DNA of 6,446 nt from Pseudomonadota bacterium (GTDB taxonomy: Bacteria; Myxococcota; Myxococcia; Myxococcales; Myxococcaceae): the NCBI GenBank assembly GCA_023424585.1, contig JAFADT010000762.1:1-6446 (forward strand), given 5' to 3'. Under the pieces are notes generated by a model. It saw only the letters and a program-made list of their open reading frames with translations, had not been told where the DNA came from and searched no databases. Numbering within the stretch: position 1 is the stretch's first letter; each line of letters opens with the position of its first letter. The position numbers were made by a program, and so were the translations under genes. Below are positions 1 through 5,105 of this stretch, piece after piece.

Positions 1-1090
1 CATCTGCCACGTGCTGAAGGATCCGACGCGCTACTCGTCGGCGGATCTGGGCAACATGGGCTCGGTGCTGTCCCCGCAGACGCTCTCGGTGCTCGCCGAG
101 GGCTATCCCCTCGCGGACAGCCTGATCAACTCGGATCCGCCCGCGCACACCCGCTTGCGCAAGCTGCTGGGGCGCGGCTTCTCCGCCCAGCGCATCGCCG
201 CTCAGGAGGGCCCCATCCGCGCCGTCGCCGAGGAGCTCGTCCAGGCCTTCGCGCGCCGGGGACACGCGGACCTGGTGACGGAGTTCGCGTACCCGCTGCC
301 CGTGCGGGTCATCCTCGGCATGGTGGGCGTGCCCCAGGAGGACATGGCGGACATCAAGCGCTGGTGCGACGACTTCTTCCGGATGATCTTCACCCGCGTC
401 CCGCCGGAGGAGCAGCCGCCGCTCGCTCGCAGCTGGGTCACCTTCCAGCACTACGTCGCCCGCCTCATCCGCGCCCGCGAGGACGAGCCCCGCGACGACC
501 TGAGCAGCTACCTGGTCACCACCGACGCGGACGGCGAAGCGCTCACGCTGCCGGAGCTGATCATCGCCATCGCCGGCAGCATGCTGGCCGCGGGCCATGA
601 GACGACCACGGCGCTGCTCGCCCAGTGCTGGAAGCAGGCCCTGCTCCAGCCCGGGCTCTGGCAGCGGCTGCGCGAGGACCGCTCGCTGGTGCCGCACCTC
701 ATCGAGGAGACGCTGCGCTTCGACTCGGTGGCGCACGGGATGATCCGCACCACCACGGAGGACGTGGAGCTGGCGGGCGTCGCGCTGCCCAAGGGCTCGC
801 GGCTGCTCCTGCTCTACGCGTCCGGAAGCCGTGACGCCTCGCTGCTCCCGGACGGGGACCACTTCGACATCAACCGGCACCACCCGACGCACCTGGGCTT
901 CGGCCGGGGCATCCACTTCTGCATCGGGGCGCCGCTGGCCCGGCTGGAGGCGCAGATCGCCACCAACCTGCTGCTGGATCAGCTCGCGGACCCGCGCCTG
1001 GAGGAGAACCCGGACTTCGGCACCACGCAGTCGCTGACCATCCGCTCCATCCAGCACCTGCGCGTGTCCTGGACCCCTGCCGGGGCCTGA
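1..1090 (+). CDS. Cytochrome P450, N-terminus cut by window edge
   Basis: This is a soluble bacterial class I cytochrome P450, a heme-thiolate monooxygenase that uses O2 and electrons from ferredoxin partners to hydroxylate or otherwise oxidise a small molecule. The reading frame is open to the left edge (first full codon at base 2), so the GTG at 11 is probably internal; compared with the usual 400 or so residues, about 40-60 are missing. Numbering from that GTG, the I-helix oxygen-activation motif AGHETT is at 194-199, the K-helix ExxR is E233-T-L-R236, and the heme-binding loop FGRGIHFCIG is at 297-306 with Cys304 as axial ligand. An early DPPAHTRLR segment is typical of bacterial P450s. 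No membrane anchor is visible. All catalytic motifs are intact, so it is probably functional. No ferredoxin or reductase gene is in the window. The substrate cannot be read from sequence; nearby methyltransferase and FAD monooxygenase genes suggest natural-product tailoring. Confidence 0.95.
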   Translation, partial: ICHVLKDPTRYSSADLGNMGSVLSPQTLSVLAEGYPLADSLINSDPPAHTRLRKLLGRGFSAQRIAAQEGPIRAVAEELVQAFARRGHADLVTEFAYPLPVRVILGMVGVPQEDMADIKRWCDDFFRMIFTRVPPEEQPPLARSWVTFQHYVARLIRAREDEPRDDLSSYLVTTDADGEALTLPELIIAIAGSMLAAGHETTTALLAQCWKQALLQPGLWQRLREDRSLVPHLIEETLRFDSVAHGMIRTTTEDVELAGVALPKGSRLLLLYASGSRDASLLPDGDHFDINRHHPTHLGFGRGIHFCIGAPLARLEAQIATNLLLDQLADPRLEENPDFGTTQSLTIRSIQHLRVSWTPAGA

Positions 1091-1103
1091 ACGTCCCCCC
1101 GCT

Positions 1104-1140
1104 CCCGTCCCGCCCGTGGTGCTCCCACGGACGGGGCGGG
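1104..1140. terminator. Bidirectional terminator-like hairpin between convergent genes
   Basis: Bases 1104-1119 pair with 1125-1140 around a 5-base loop (TGCTC). The 16-pair stem has one G-T wobble and one mismatch, and its inner six pairs (CCGTGG/CCACGG) are perfect. It starts 13 bases after the P450 stop and lies 15 bases beyond the stop of the facing small gene, where a shared terminator is expected. No T tract follows on either strand, so this call rests on position and stem strength. Confidence 0.6.
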
Positions 1141-1155
1141 CACCTCAGCCGCGCC

Positions 1156-1356
1156 TCAGCACTCCGACGCGGGGTGTCCCCAGGGGTTGGTGCGCGGGTA
1201 CTGGCGCAGCAGCGTGCACAGGCGGTGCGCCGAGACCGTCGTCGTGGCTGGCCGCGGCGGCTCGGCGTGCATCGCCGTCTGGCCCAACCGGGCCGCCTGC
1301 AGTGCCAGCGCATGCTGGACTTCGGGTGACCAGCGCTTGAATTCGAGCCATTCCAT
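1156..1356 (-). CDS. Small hypothetical protein, 66 residues
   Basis: This small leftward gene encodes a protein I do not recognise. ATG at 1356 is chosen because a strong Shine-Dalgarno (AAGGAGG, 1372 down to 1366) lies 9 bases upstream; longer starts at 1386 and 1413 lack one. About 88% of codons end in G or C, as in its neighbours, which supports real coding. The N-terminus (MEWLEFKRWSPEVQHALALQ) looks like an amphipathic helix with Trp residues. A Pro/Thr-rich linker (about 33-40) follows, then a second short helix and a C-terminal tail ending in PASEC with a terminal Cys. There is no signal peptide or membrane span. It converges with the P450 and lies downstream of the methyltransferase but beyond that gene's terminator-like hairpin, so it is probably a separate transcript. 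It could be a small regulatory or binding protein, but no function can be assigned. Confidence 0.55.
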   Translation of the reverse strand: MEWLEFKRWSPEVQHALALQAARLGQTAMHAEPPRPATTTVSAHRLCTLLRQYPRTNPWGHPASEC

Positions 1357-1362
1357 GAGCCT

Positions 1363-1380
1363 GCTCCTCCTTGAAGGAGC
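1363..1380 (-). promoter_or_regulatory. Hairpin sequestering the small gene's ribosome binding site
   Basis: On the minus strand GCTCCT pairs with AGGAGC around TCAAGG, a perfect 6-bp stem with a 6-base loop. An alternative fold pairs CTCCT with AGGAG around TCA. In either fold the AAGGAGG Shine-Dalgarno of the small gene is partly buried. This would lower or regulate its translation if it forms in the mRNA. The fold is seen in sequence; the regulatory role is inferred. Confidence 0.4.
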
Positions 1381-1385
1381 GGCCA

Positions 1386-1400
1386 TTGAAGCCACTTCAA
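1386..1400. promoter_or_regulatory. Operator-like inverted repeat upstream of small gene
   Basis: TTGAAG-CCA-CTTCAA is a perfect 6-bp inverted repeat with a 3-base spacer. It lies 30 bases upstream of the small gene's start. A third copy of the hexamer (TTGAAG, 1371-1376) sits inside the adjacent hairpin. The size and symmetry fit a site for a dimeric helix-turn-helix regulator. No clear -35/-10 pair could be placed around it, so the role is tentative. Confidence 0.3.
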
Positions 1401-1413
1401 ACCTGGAAATCAC

Positions 1414-1439
1414 GACGCCCCGCGTCGGCCCGGGGCGTC
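1414..1439 (-). terminator. Terminator-like hairpin after methyltransferase gene
   Basis: GACGCCCCG (1414-1422) and CGGGGCGTC (1431-1439) form a perfect 9-bp inverted repeat with an 8-base loop. It starts 24 bases past the methyltransferase stop in that gene's direction. It is followed on the minus strand by GTGATTTCC, a weak T-containing stretch. The strong GC stem in this position fits an intrinsic terminator of a GC-rich genome and would separate the methyltransferase transcript from the small gene. Confidence 0.65.
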
Positions 1440-1463
1440 AGTGACCTCCTGCTGACACCCCGC

Positions 1464-2258
1464 TCAGGCCTGCGAGGGATGGGCAGGTCGGCCAATGAGC
1501 ATCATCAGGCCGAAGGGGTTCCCCGGGTTGGTGAGCCGGTCGATCTCCCAGACGTAGTCGTCGCTCAGGCCGTGGGTGAGCTCGCGCATCTCCTCCACGG
1601 AGTACGTGCGCAGACAGGACACCACGCCGTCGAACGCCGCCGCGATGGGGATGAGCGGCATGAGGTAGGTGAGGGCGAGCCGATCCGCGCGGATGGGGCG
1701 GATGAACGGCGTCGTCAGCGGCACGTTGATCAGCGCCGCCGCGGTCATCGCGATGGCCGGCCCGCGCCGCTCCACCAGCTCCATGATGGCGATGCCCCGG
1801 CGCTGGGCCACCGCGTCCGCCAGCACCTTGCGCGCCATGTCCGGCGGCAGGTGGTGGAACGAGTTGCACATGATGCGGAAGCCCTTGTACGTCGCGGGCA
1901 CCGCCGTCGCGTCCACGGGTGTCGTCACGTAGTCGATGCGGCCCGGGTTCGCCGCCTTCGCCTTCTCGAACGCGGAGACCTCCGGGTACAGGTCCGTCAG
2001 GAGCGCCGTCGCCTTGTAGCCCTCCTGCGTCTCCAGCATCTCAATCAGCTTCGGCACCGGCCCCGCGCTGCCCGACGCCATGTCCAGCAGCTGCGTCTCC
2101 CCCATCGCCTCCATCGCGACCTTGAGCCGCTTCACGAACTCCGAATAGCGGTCGTCCGACAGGCTCCACACGAACGCCAGGAAGTCCGTCACCCCCCGAC
2201 GCAGCACCTTCGGGAACCAGGGCTGATCCTCTAATTCAAAAAGTTGCAGTCGGGGCAT
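1464..2258 (-). CDS. Class I SAM-dependent methyltransferase
   Basis: The 264-residue protein transfers a methyl group from S-adenosylmethionine to an unknown acceptor. The Rossmann SAM-binding motif I is LLDMASGSAG (57-66). The acidic residue at the end of strand 2 is probably D89 in TDLYPE. A later D116 fits the adenine-side motif, and CNSFHHLPP (131-139) matches the motif IV region, where FHH is common in this family. After the SAM domain there is a hydrophobic, Pro-rich stretch (about 167-215), ending near FDGVVSCLRTYSVEEM, that resembles a recurring extension in a family of uncharacterised bacterial methyltransferases; it may bind a lipophilic substrate or touch the membrane. ATG at 2258 is chosen because homology-like sequence starts there; GGAG lies about 12 bases upstream, a weak site. 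The frame is open further upstream, to 2564, but that part looks non-coding. The gene is divergent from the FAD monooxygenase across a shared regulatory region, suggesting a common pathway. Confidence 0.87.
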   Translation of the reverse strand: MPRLQLFELEDQPWFPKVLRRGVTDFLAFVWSLSDDRYSEFVKRLKVAMEAMGETQLLDMASGSAGPVPKLIEMLETQEGYKATALLTDLYPEVSAFEKAKAANPGRIDYVTTPVDATAVPATYKGFRIMCNSFHHLPPDMARKVLADAVAQRRGIAIMELVERRGPAIAMTAAALINVPLTTPFIRPIRADRLALTYLMPLIPIAAAFDGVVSCLRTYSVEEMRELTHGLSDDYVWEIDRLTNPGNPFGLMMLIGRPAHPSQA

Positions 2259-2340
2259 AATCGCTGGGCGCTCCAAGGGGCTCGGGGGGAAGGAAACTCC
2301 AGCACTGTCGCCCAGTCCCGACCGACGTACAAGGGGCGCC

Positions 2341-2377
2341 TTCCAGGGGCATTGGCACACATCCGCTGCCCCTGGAA
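2341..2377. repeat. 11-bp perfect inverted repeat in divergent control region
   Basis: TTCCAGGGGCA (2341-2351) and TGCCCCTGGAA (2367-2377) are exact reverse complements separated by 15 bases. Arm centres are 26 bp apart, about two and a half helical turns. It lies 83 bases upstream of the methyltransferase start, so it would either be a binding site for a dimeric or tetrameric regulator or a hairpin in that gene's leader RNA. It has no T tract, so a terminator role is less likely. Confidence 0.55.
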
Positions 2378-2610
2378 TCCGAACAAACCCCCGATTCCCT
2401 GCCGCCATCACGAAACTTTGAAGCGTTGCAGGAAAACACAGCCAGAAAGCCAGACATGCGCCGTGGAGAATGATCCGCGGCCGCAAGGTTTCTGGAGGGG
2501 TGCGTTTGATTAGCAGGCGGTCGGAAGGGCGCGGACCGGGTGATTTTGACTCGGGGGGCGGCAACCGGGAGCACGCTGAAAACAGTGTCTCGGGGGTGGG
2601 GTTGCCGGTG

Positions 2611-2630
2611 TTTATAGGTATTATTACTTA
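2611..2630 (+). promoter_or_regulatory. AT-rich promoter/operator island of FAD monooxygenase
   Basis: Bases 2611-2630 form a 20-base AT-rich island in an otherwise GC-rich region, 74 bases before the monooxygenase start. It includes TATAGG and TATTAT, either of which could be a -10 element; no well-spaced -35 is convincing (TTGCCG at 2602 is too close). Within it TAGGTA-TTAT-TACTTA (2615-2630) is an imperfect inverted repeat, 5 of 6 positions symmetric, as expected of an operator overlapping a promoter. Confidence 0.4.
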
Positions 2631-2653
2631 CGACCGAGGGGGGCTTCGGTCGT
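2630..2653 (+). promoter_or_regulatory. Stem-loop in probable 5' leader of FAD monooxygenase
   Basis: ACGACCGA (2630-2637) and TCGGTCGT (2646-2653) are perfect reverse complements. With one G-T wobble and one more G-C pair the stem reaches 10 bp around a GGGG loop. It sits between the AT-rich island and the start codon, 50 bases upstream of ATG. It could be an operator half-site pair or a leader hairpin affecting mRNA stability or translation. Confidence 0.4.
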
Positions 2654-2703
2654 CCGGTCGCACGGTTCAAAGCGGATCAGCTCGCACACAACGGGAGGGA
2701 GTA

Positions 2704-4344
2704 ATGGCTCCGGAATCTGTTGATGTGATCGTCGTCGGAAGCGGCCCGGTGGGTGCCATGGCGGCGAACCTGCTCGGGCAGTACGGGCTGCGCACCGTGG
2801 TCATCGAGAAGGAGACCACCGCGCATACGCAGTCCCGCGCCATCAACGCGGACGATGAAGCGCAGCGCATCTTCCAGGCCGTGGGCCTCACGGGCGAGCT
2901 GGGGCCGGGCTTCCACCCGTGCCTGAAGATGACCTACGTGGACGACGAGATGCGGATGCTCGCCGAGGTGGACTTCACCAAGGTGGAGCGCCCCAATGGC
3001 CACTACATCGGCGCGCTCTTCAACCAGCCGCGCCTGGAGGCGTCGCTGCACCGCGGCCTCGAGCGCTTCGCGCACGTCACCCTGTGGCGCGGCCACGAGG
3101 TCGAGTCCTTCATGCAGGACGACGACGGCGTGTCCGTGCGCGTGAAGGACAACGTCGCCAACCGCACCGTGACGGTGCGCGCGCGCTACCTGCTGGCGTG
3201 CGACGGCGCCAAGAGCGGCATCCGCCGCCGGCTGGGCCTGAAGCTGGAGGGCACCACGGCGCTGGAGCACGCGCTGGCCATCTCCGTGGAGACGCCGTCG
3301 TCCGCGCCGGACTTCACCTACTACCCCTGCGGCCCGGAGCGCGTGGGCATCGTGACGCGCACCGCGCACGACGAGATGCGCTTCGACACGGTGGTGAAGC
3401 CGGGCCAGGATCTGGAGTACGTGAAGACGCCCGAGTACGTGCGCGGCATCATCGCCCCGTTCATCGACCCGGACACCGTGAAGGTGAAGAGCGTCAACCT
3501 CTACGCCTACCACAGCCGCATGGCGGAGAAGTGGCGGGTGGGCCGGGTGTTCCTGCTCGGCGACGCGGCGCACCTGATGCCCCCGTTCCTGGGGCAGGGC
3601 CTGTGCTCCGGCCTGCGCGACGCGGCGAACCTCACCTGGAAGCTGGCGTACGTGCTGGGCGGCGCGGCGGACGCGTCGCTGCTGGACACCTACGAGGTGG
3701 AGCGCCGGCCGCACGCCGCGGAGATGATGCGCCTGTCGGACTCGCTGGGCTCGATGCTGTCGTCGGGCGGCCCGTTCATGGCCCGCGCGCGCAACGCCTT
3801 CATCAAGCTGCTGTACCACATGCCCGTCACCGGCCCCTTCATCCGCGAGTACAAGATGAAGCCGAACCTCTTCCTCGCGGAGGGGTTCCTCTTCGGCGGC
3901 AAGCGCGGCAGGTCCAAGCAGGCGGCGGAGGGCGCCTACTTCCCGCAGCCGCGCGTGGAGCACGGCGAGGAGGGGGAGCGCCCGCTGGATGACGTCATCG
4001 GCCACCGCTTCGCCGTGCTGACGCGGCCGGGCGCGCCCGCGGAGGTCCAGCAGGCCGCCAGGGCGATGGCGGAGGATATGGGCGGCGTGTGGCTGTCCGT
4101 GGCGCCGGCGGCGCGCTCCGGCGCGGGCCGCTCCGGCGAGGTGGTGGACCTGGAGGGCAAGCTGGGCGAGTGGTTCGCCCAGCACGGCTCGGACCTGGTC
4201 GTCCTCCGCCCGGACCGCTACGTCTACGCGGCCACGAACCAGGCGGGGGTCGCGCAGGTCCACGCGGCGCTGAAGCAGGCCGTCCGTCCGCTCACGCGTT
4301 GGAGCAGCCGCGGTTCGCGCCGCGCGGCGCAGCTGGGGGCCTGA
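2704..4344 (+). CDS. FAD-dependent aromatic-ring-type monooxygenase (PHBH fold)
   Basis: This 546-residue flavoprotein monooxygenase belongs to the p-hydroxybenzoate hydroxylase superfamily, which uses NAD(P)H and O2 to hydroxylate phenolic or polyketide rings. The N-terminal dinucleotide motif GSGPVG is at 12-17, ending with the ribose-binding acidic E35. The DG motif is D167-G168 in YLLACDGAKSG, and the GD motif starts at G286-D287 in LLGDAAHLMPPFLGQGL. The segment GLRDAANLTWKL (303-314) is typical of the MhpA/polyketide-hydroxylase branch. The C-terminal part (about 433-530) resembles the thioredoxin-like domain of that branch, with LRPDRYVYA at 501-509 and no CxxC pair. A basic tail (532-540) follows. 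ATG at 2704 is preceded by GGGAGGGAG, an excellent Shine-Dalgarno; the upstream in-frame extension to 2470 is not protein-like. It is divergent from the methyltransferase and converges with the iron-enzyme gene 4 bases away. Exact substrate is unknown; MhpA-like phenylpropionate hydroxylation and antibiotic tailoring are both possible. Confidence 0.93.
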   Translation: MAPESVDVIVVGSGPVGAMAANLLGQYGLRTVVIEKETTAHTQSRAINADDEAQRIFQAVGLTGELGPGFHPCLKMTYVDDEMRMLAEVDFTKVERPNGHYIGALFNQPRLEASLHRGLERFAHVTLWRGHEVESFMQDDDGVSVRVKDNVANRTVTVRARYLLACDGAKSGIRRRLGLKLEGTTALEHALAISVETPSSAPDFTYYPCGPERVGIVTRTAHDEMRFDTVVKPGQDLEYVKTPEYVRGIIAPFIDPDTVKVKSVNLYAYHSRMAEKWRVGRVFLLGDAAHLMPPFLGQGLCSGLRDAANLTWKLAYVLGGAADASLLDTYEVERRPHAAEMMRLSDSLGSMLSSGGPFMARARNAFIKLLYHMPVTGPFIREYKMKPNLFLAEGFLFGGKRGRSKQAAEGAYFPQPRVEHGEEGERPLDDVIGHRFAVLTRPGAPAEVQQAARAMAEDMGGVWLSVAPAARSGAGRSGEVVDLEGKLGEWFAQHGSDLVVLRPDRYVYAATNQAGVAQVHAALKQAVRPLTRWSSRGSRRAAQLGA

Positions 4345-4354
4345 GGCCTCAGGC
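4339..4354. terminator. Perfect palindrome spanning both convergent stop codons
   Basis: GCCTGAGGCCTCAGGC is a 16-bp perfect palindrome. It contains the monooxygenase TGA (4342-4344) and the reverse-complement TGA of the iron-enzyme gene (4349-4351), with only 4 bases between the stops. As RNA it can fold into a 6-bp stem with a GGCC loop on either strand. There is no T tract. A minimal bidirectional termination signal is plausible, but the stem is short for an intrinsic terminator. Confidence 0.45.
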
Positions 4355-5092
4355 GGCGGCGGACTGGAGCAGCTGCTTCGCCTTCGCCATGCAGTCGCCG
4401 TAGAAGCGCAGGTAGATGTCCAGGGCCCGGGCGCCCGTCTTCGCGATGGTCGCCGCGTGCTCGGGCTTCTGGCTGAGCAGCTTGTTGAGCATGACCTCGT
4501 TGAGCGCCGTGTGGCCCACGTCCAGCTCCACGTGCTCCTTGATGAACGACAGCGAGTTCATCACGTCCGGGCCCAGCACGCGCTTGCACTGCTCGATGAG
4601 CCGGGGCGCGAACACCACGGACAGGTTCTCGATCTCGTACTCGATGGCCACCTGGCCGCCCGGCATGGCGCTGGCGATGGTGTCCTCGTGGATCTGCCGG
4701 TACTCCTGCATGGCCTGGGTGGGGGCCTGGGCCATCAGGGCCTCCGCGTCCAGCTTGGGAAAGCGGCGCGCGTTCCAACTGGCCACCAGGTTCTTCGTGT
4801 CCTCCACCATCATCAGGTGGTGCCCGGCCTCGTGCTTGGCGTGGGTGATCAGCTTCTCGCCCACCTCCACCATGCCCACCTTCACACAGGCCTCACCGGC
4901 GCGGCGGATCCACCCGTCCACGGGCTCCGTCATGTAGACGCCCAGGGCACACAGCTGGATGAGGAAGGCCTCCAGGAGGGCGGGATCCACGTTCGGATCC
5001 AGCAGCGTCGACACGTGGGGGCCGGTGGCCAGCAGGTGGCGGACGTCGGCGACGTGGGGGAGGTACTGCTCTTCGACGAGGGGCTTGGTCAT
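4349..5092 (-). CDS. Heme-oxygenase-like iron-containing oxidase (HDO family)
   Basis: The 247-residue, mainly helical protein resembles the iron-containing redox enzyme / heme-oxygenase-like di-iron oxidase family (relatives of CADD, UndA, BesC and the central domain of SznF). Known members use iron and O2 to cleave or oxidise fatty acids, amino acids or N-containing groups. The visible metal-site signatures are the helix HEAGHH (87-92, an E88-x2-H91 pair), a glutamate cluster EYEIE (151-155), and FIKEHVELDVGH containing H187-x3-D191-x2-H194, the characteristic last ligand helix of the family. There is no signal peptide and no heme motif. ATG at 5092 follows GAGGAT with 8 bases spacing; the longer in-frame stretch upstream overlaps the preceding gene in another frame and is a shadow. 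It is the second gene of a leftward operon after the PilZ protein, 10 bases away. Whether it binds one or two irons, and its substrate, cannot be seen. TenA-like proteins share the fold but lack this ligand set. Confidence 0.85.
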   Translation of the reverse strand: MTKPLVEEQYLPHVADVRHLLATGPHVSTLLDPNVDPALLEAFLIQLCALGVYMTEPVDGWIRRAGEACVKVGMVEVGEKLITHAKHEAGHHLMMVEDTKNLVASWNARRFPKLDAEALMAQAPTQAMQEYRQIHEDTIASAMPGGQVAIEYEIENLSVVFAPRLIEQCKRVLGPDVMNSLSFIKEHVELDVGHTALNEVMLNKLLSQKPEHAATIAKTGARALDIYLRFYGDCMAKAKQLLQSAAA

Positions 5093-5105
5093 GGGGGGAT
5101 CCTCA
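5093..5105 (-). promoter_or_regulatory. Shine-Dalgarno overlapping upstream stop codon (translational coupling)
   Basis: On the minus strand the stop codon of the PilZ gene is the TGA of TGAGGAT, whose GAGG is the ribosome binding site for the iron-enzyme ATG at 5092. A ribosome finishing the first gene would terminate on the second gene's ribosome binding site. This supports one transcript and coupled translation of the two proteins. Confidence 0.6.

Larger units (their letters stand above)
2259..2703. promoter_or_regulatory. Divergent intergenic control region
   Basis: These 445 bases separate the start codons of the methyltransferase (leftward) and FAD monooxygenase (rightward). Both flanking frames happen to stay open for long distances here. 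However, the composition is less GC-rich and the translations look unlike protein, so I read it as non-coding. It holds an 11-bp inverted repeat (2341-2377), an 8-base-period direct repeat of AGCCAGA (2440-2446 and 2448-2454), an AT-rich island (2611-2630) and a stem-loop (2630-2653). No regulator gene is adjacent. Leftward promoter elements could not be placed with confidence. Confidence 0.7.

Noticed and set aside
1371..2234. Open frame of 287 codons on the plus strand opposite the methyltransferase
   Set aside because: It is an Arg/His-rich shadow with no recognisable motifs, and the minus strand encodes a convincing methyltransferase.
2352..2372. Possible sigma-54 promoter (TTGGCAC followed by CTGC)
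   Set aside because: The GG and GC elements are not at the required spacing of 10 bases, and the match lies inside the spacer and arm of the inverted repeat.
2440..2454. Direct repeat AGCCAGA-A-AGCCAGA
   Set aside because: Only two 7-base copies are present. It is noted within the intergenic region but is too short to call as a site of its own.
2259..2564. N-terminal extension of the methyltransferase frame by 102 codons
   Set aside because: It overlaps the divergent control region, looks non-coding, and is far longer than the family needs before the SAM motif.
2470..2703. N-terminal extension of the FAD monooxygenase frame by 78 codons
   Set aside because: The extension is not protein-like, has lower GC at third positions and contains the AT-rich island and stem-loop. 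A strong Shine-Dalgarno and the canonical N-terminal FAD motif fit the ATG at 2704.
2677..4263. Long open frame of 528 codons on the minus strand opposite the FAD monooxygenase
   Set aside because: Its translation is Arg/His/Ala/Val-rich low-complexity sequence, typical of an antisense shadow of a GC-rich gene. The plus-strand frame has clear FAD motifs.
4317..4330. 14-bp perfect palindrome GCGCCGCGCGGCGC near the end of the monooxygenase gene
   Set aside because: It lies in an Arg/Ala-coding, GC-only stretch where such symmetry is common by composition. It might assist termination, but nothing singles it out.
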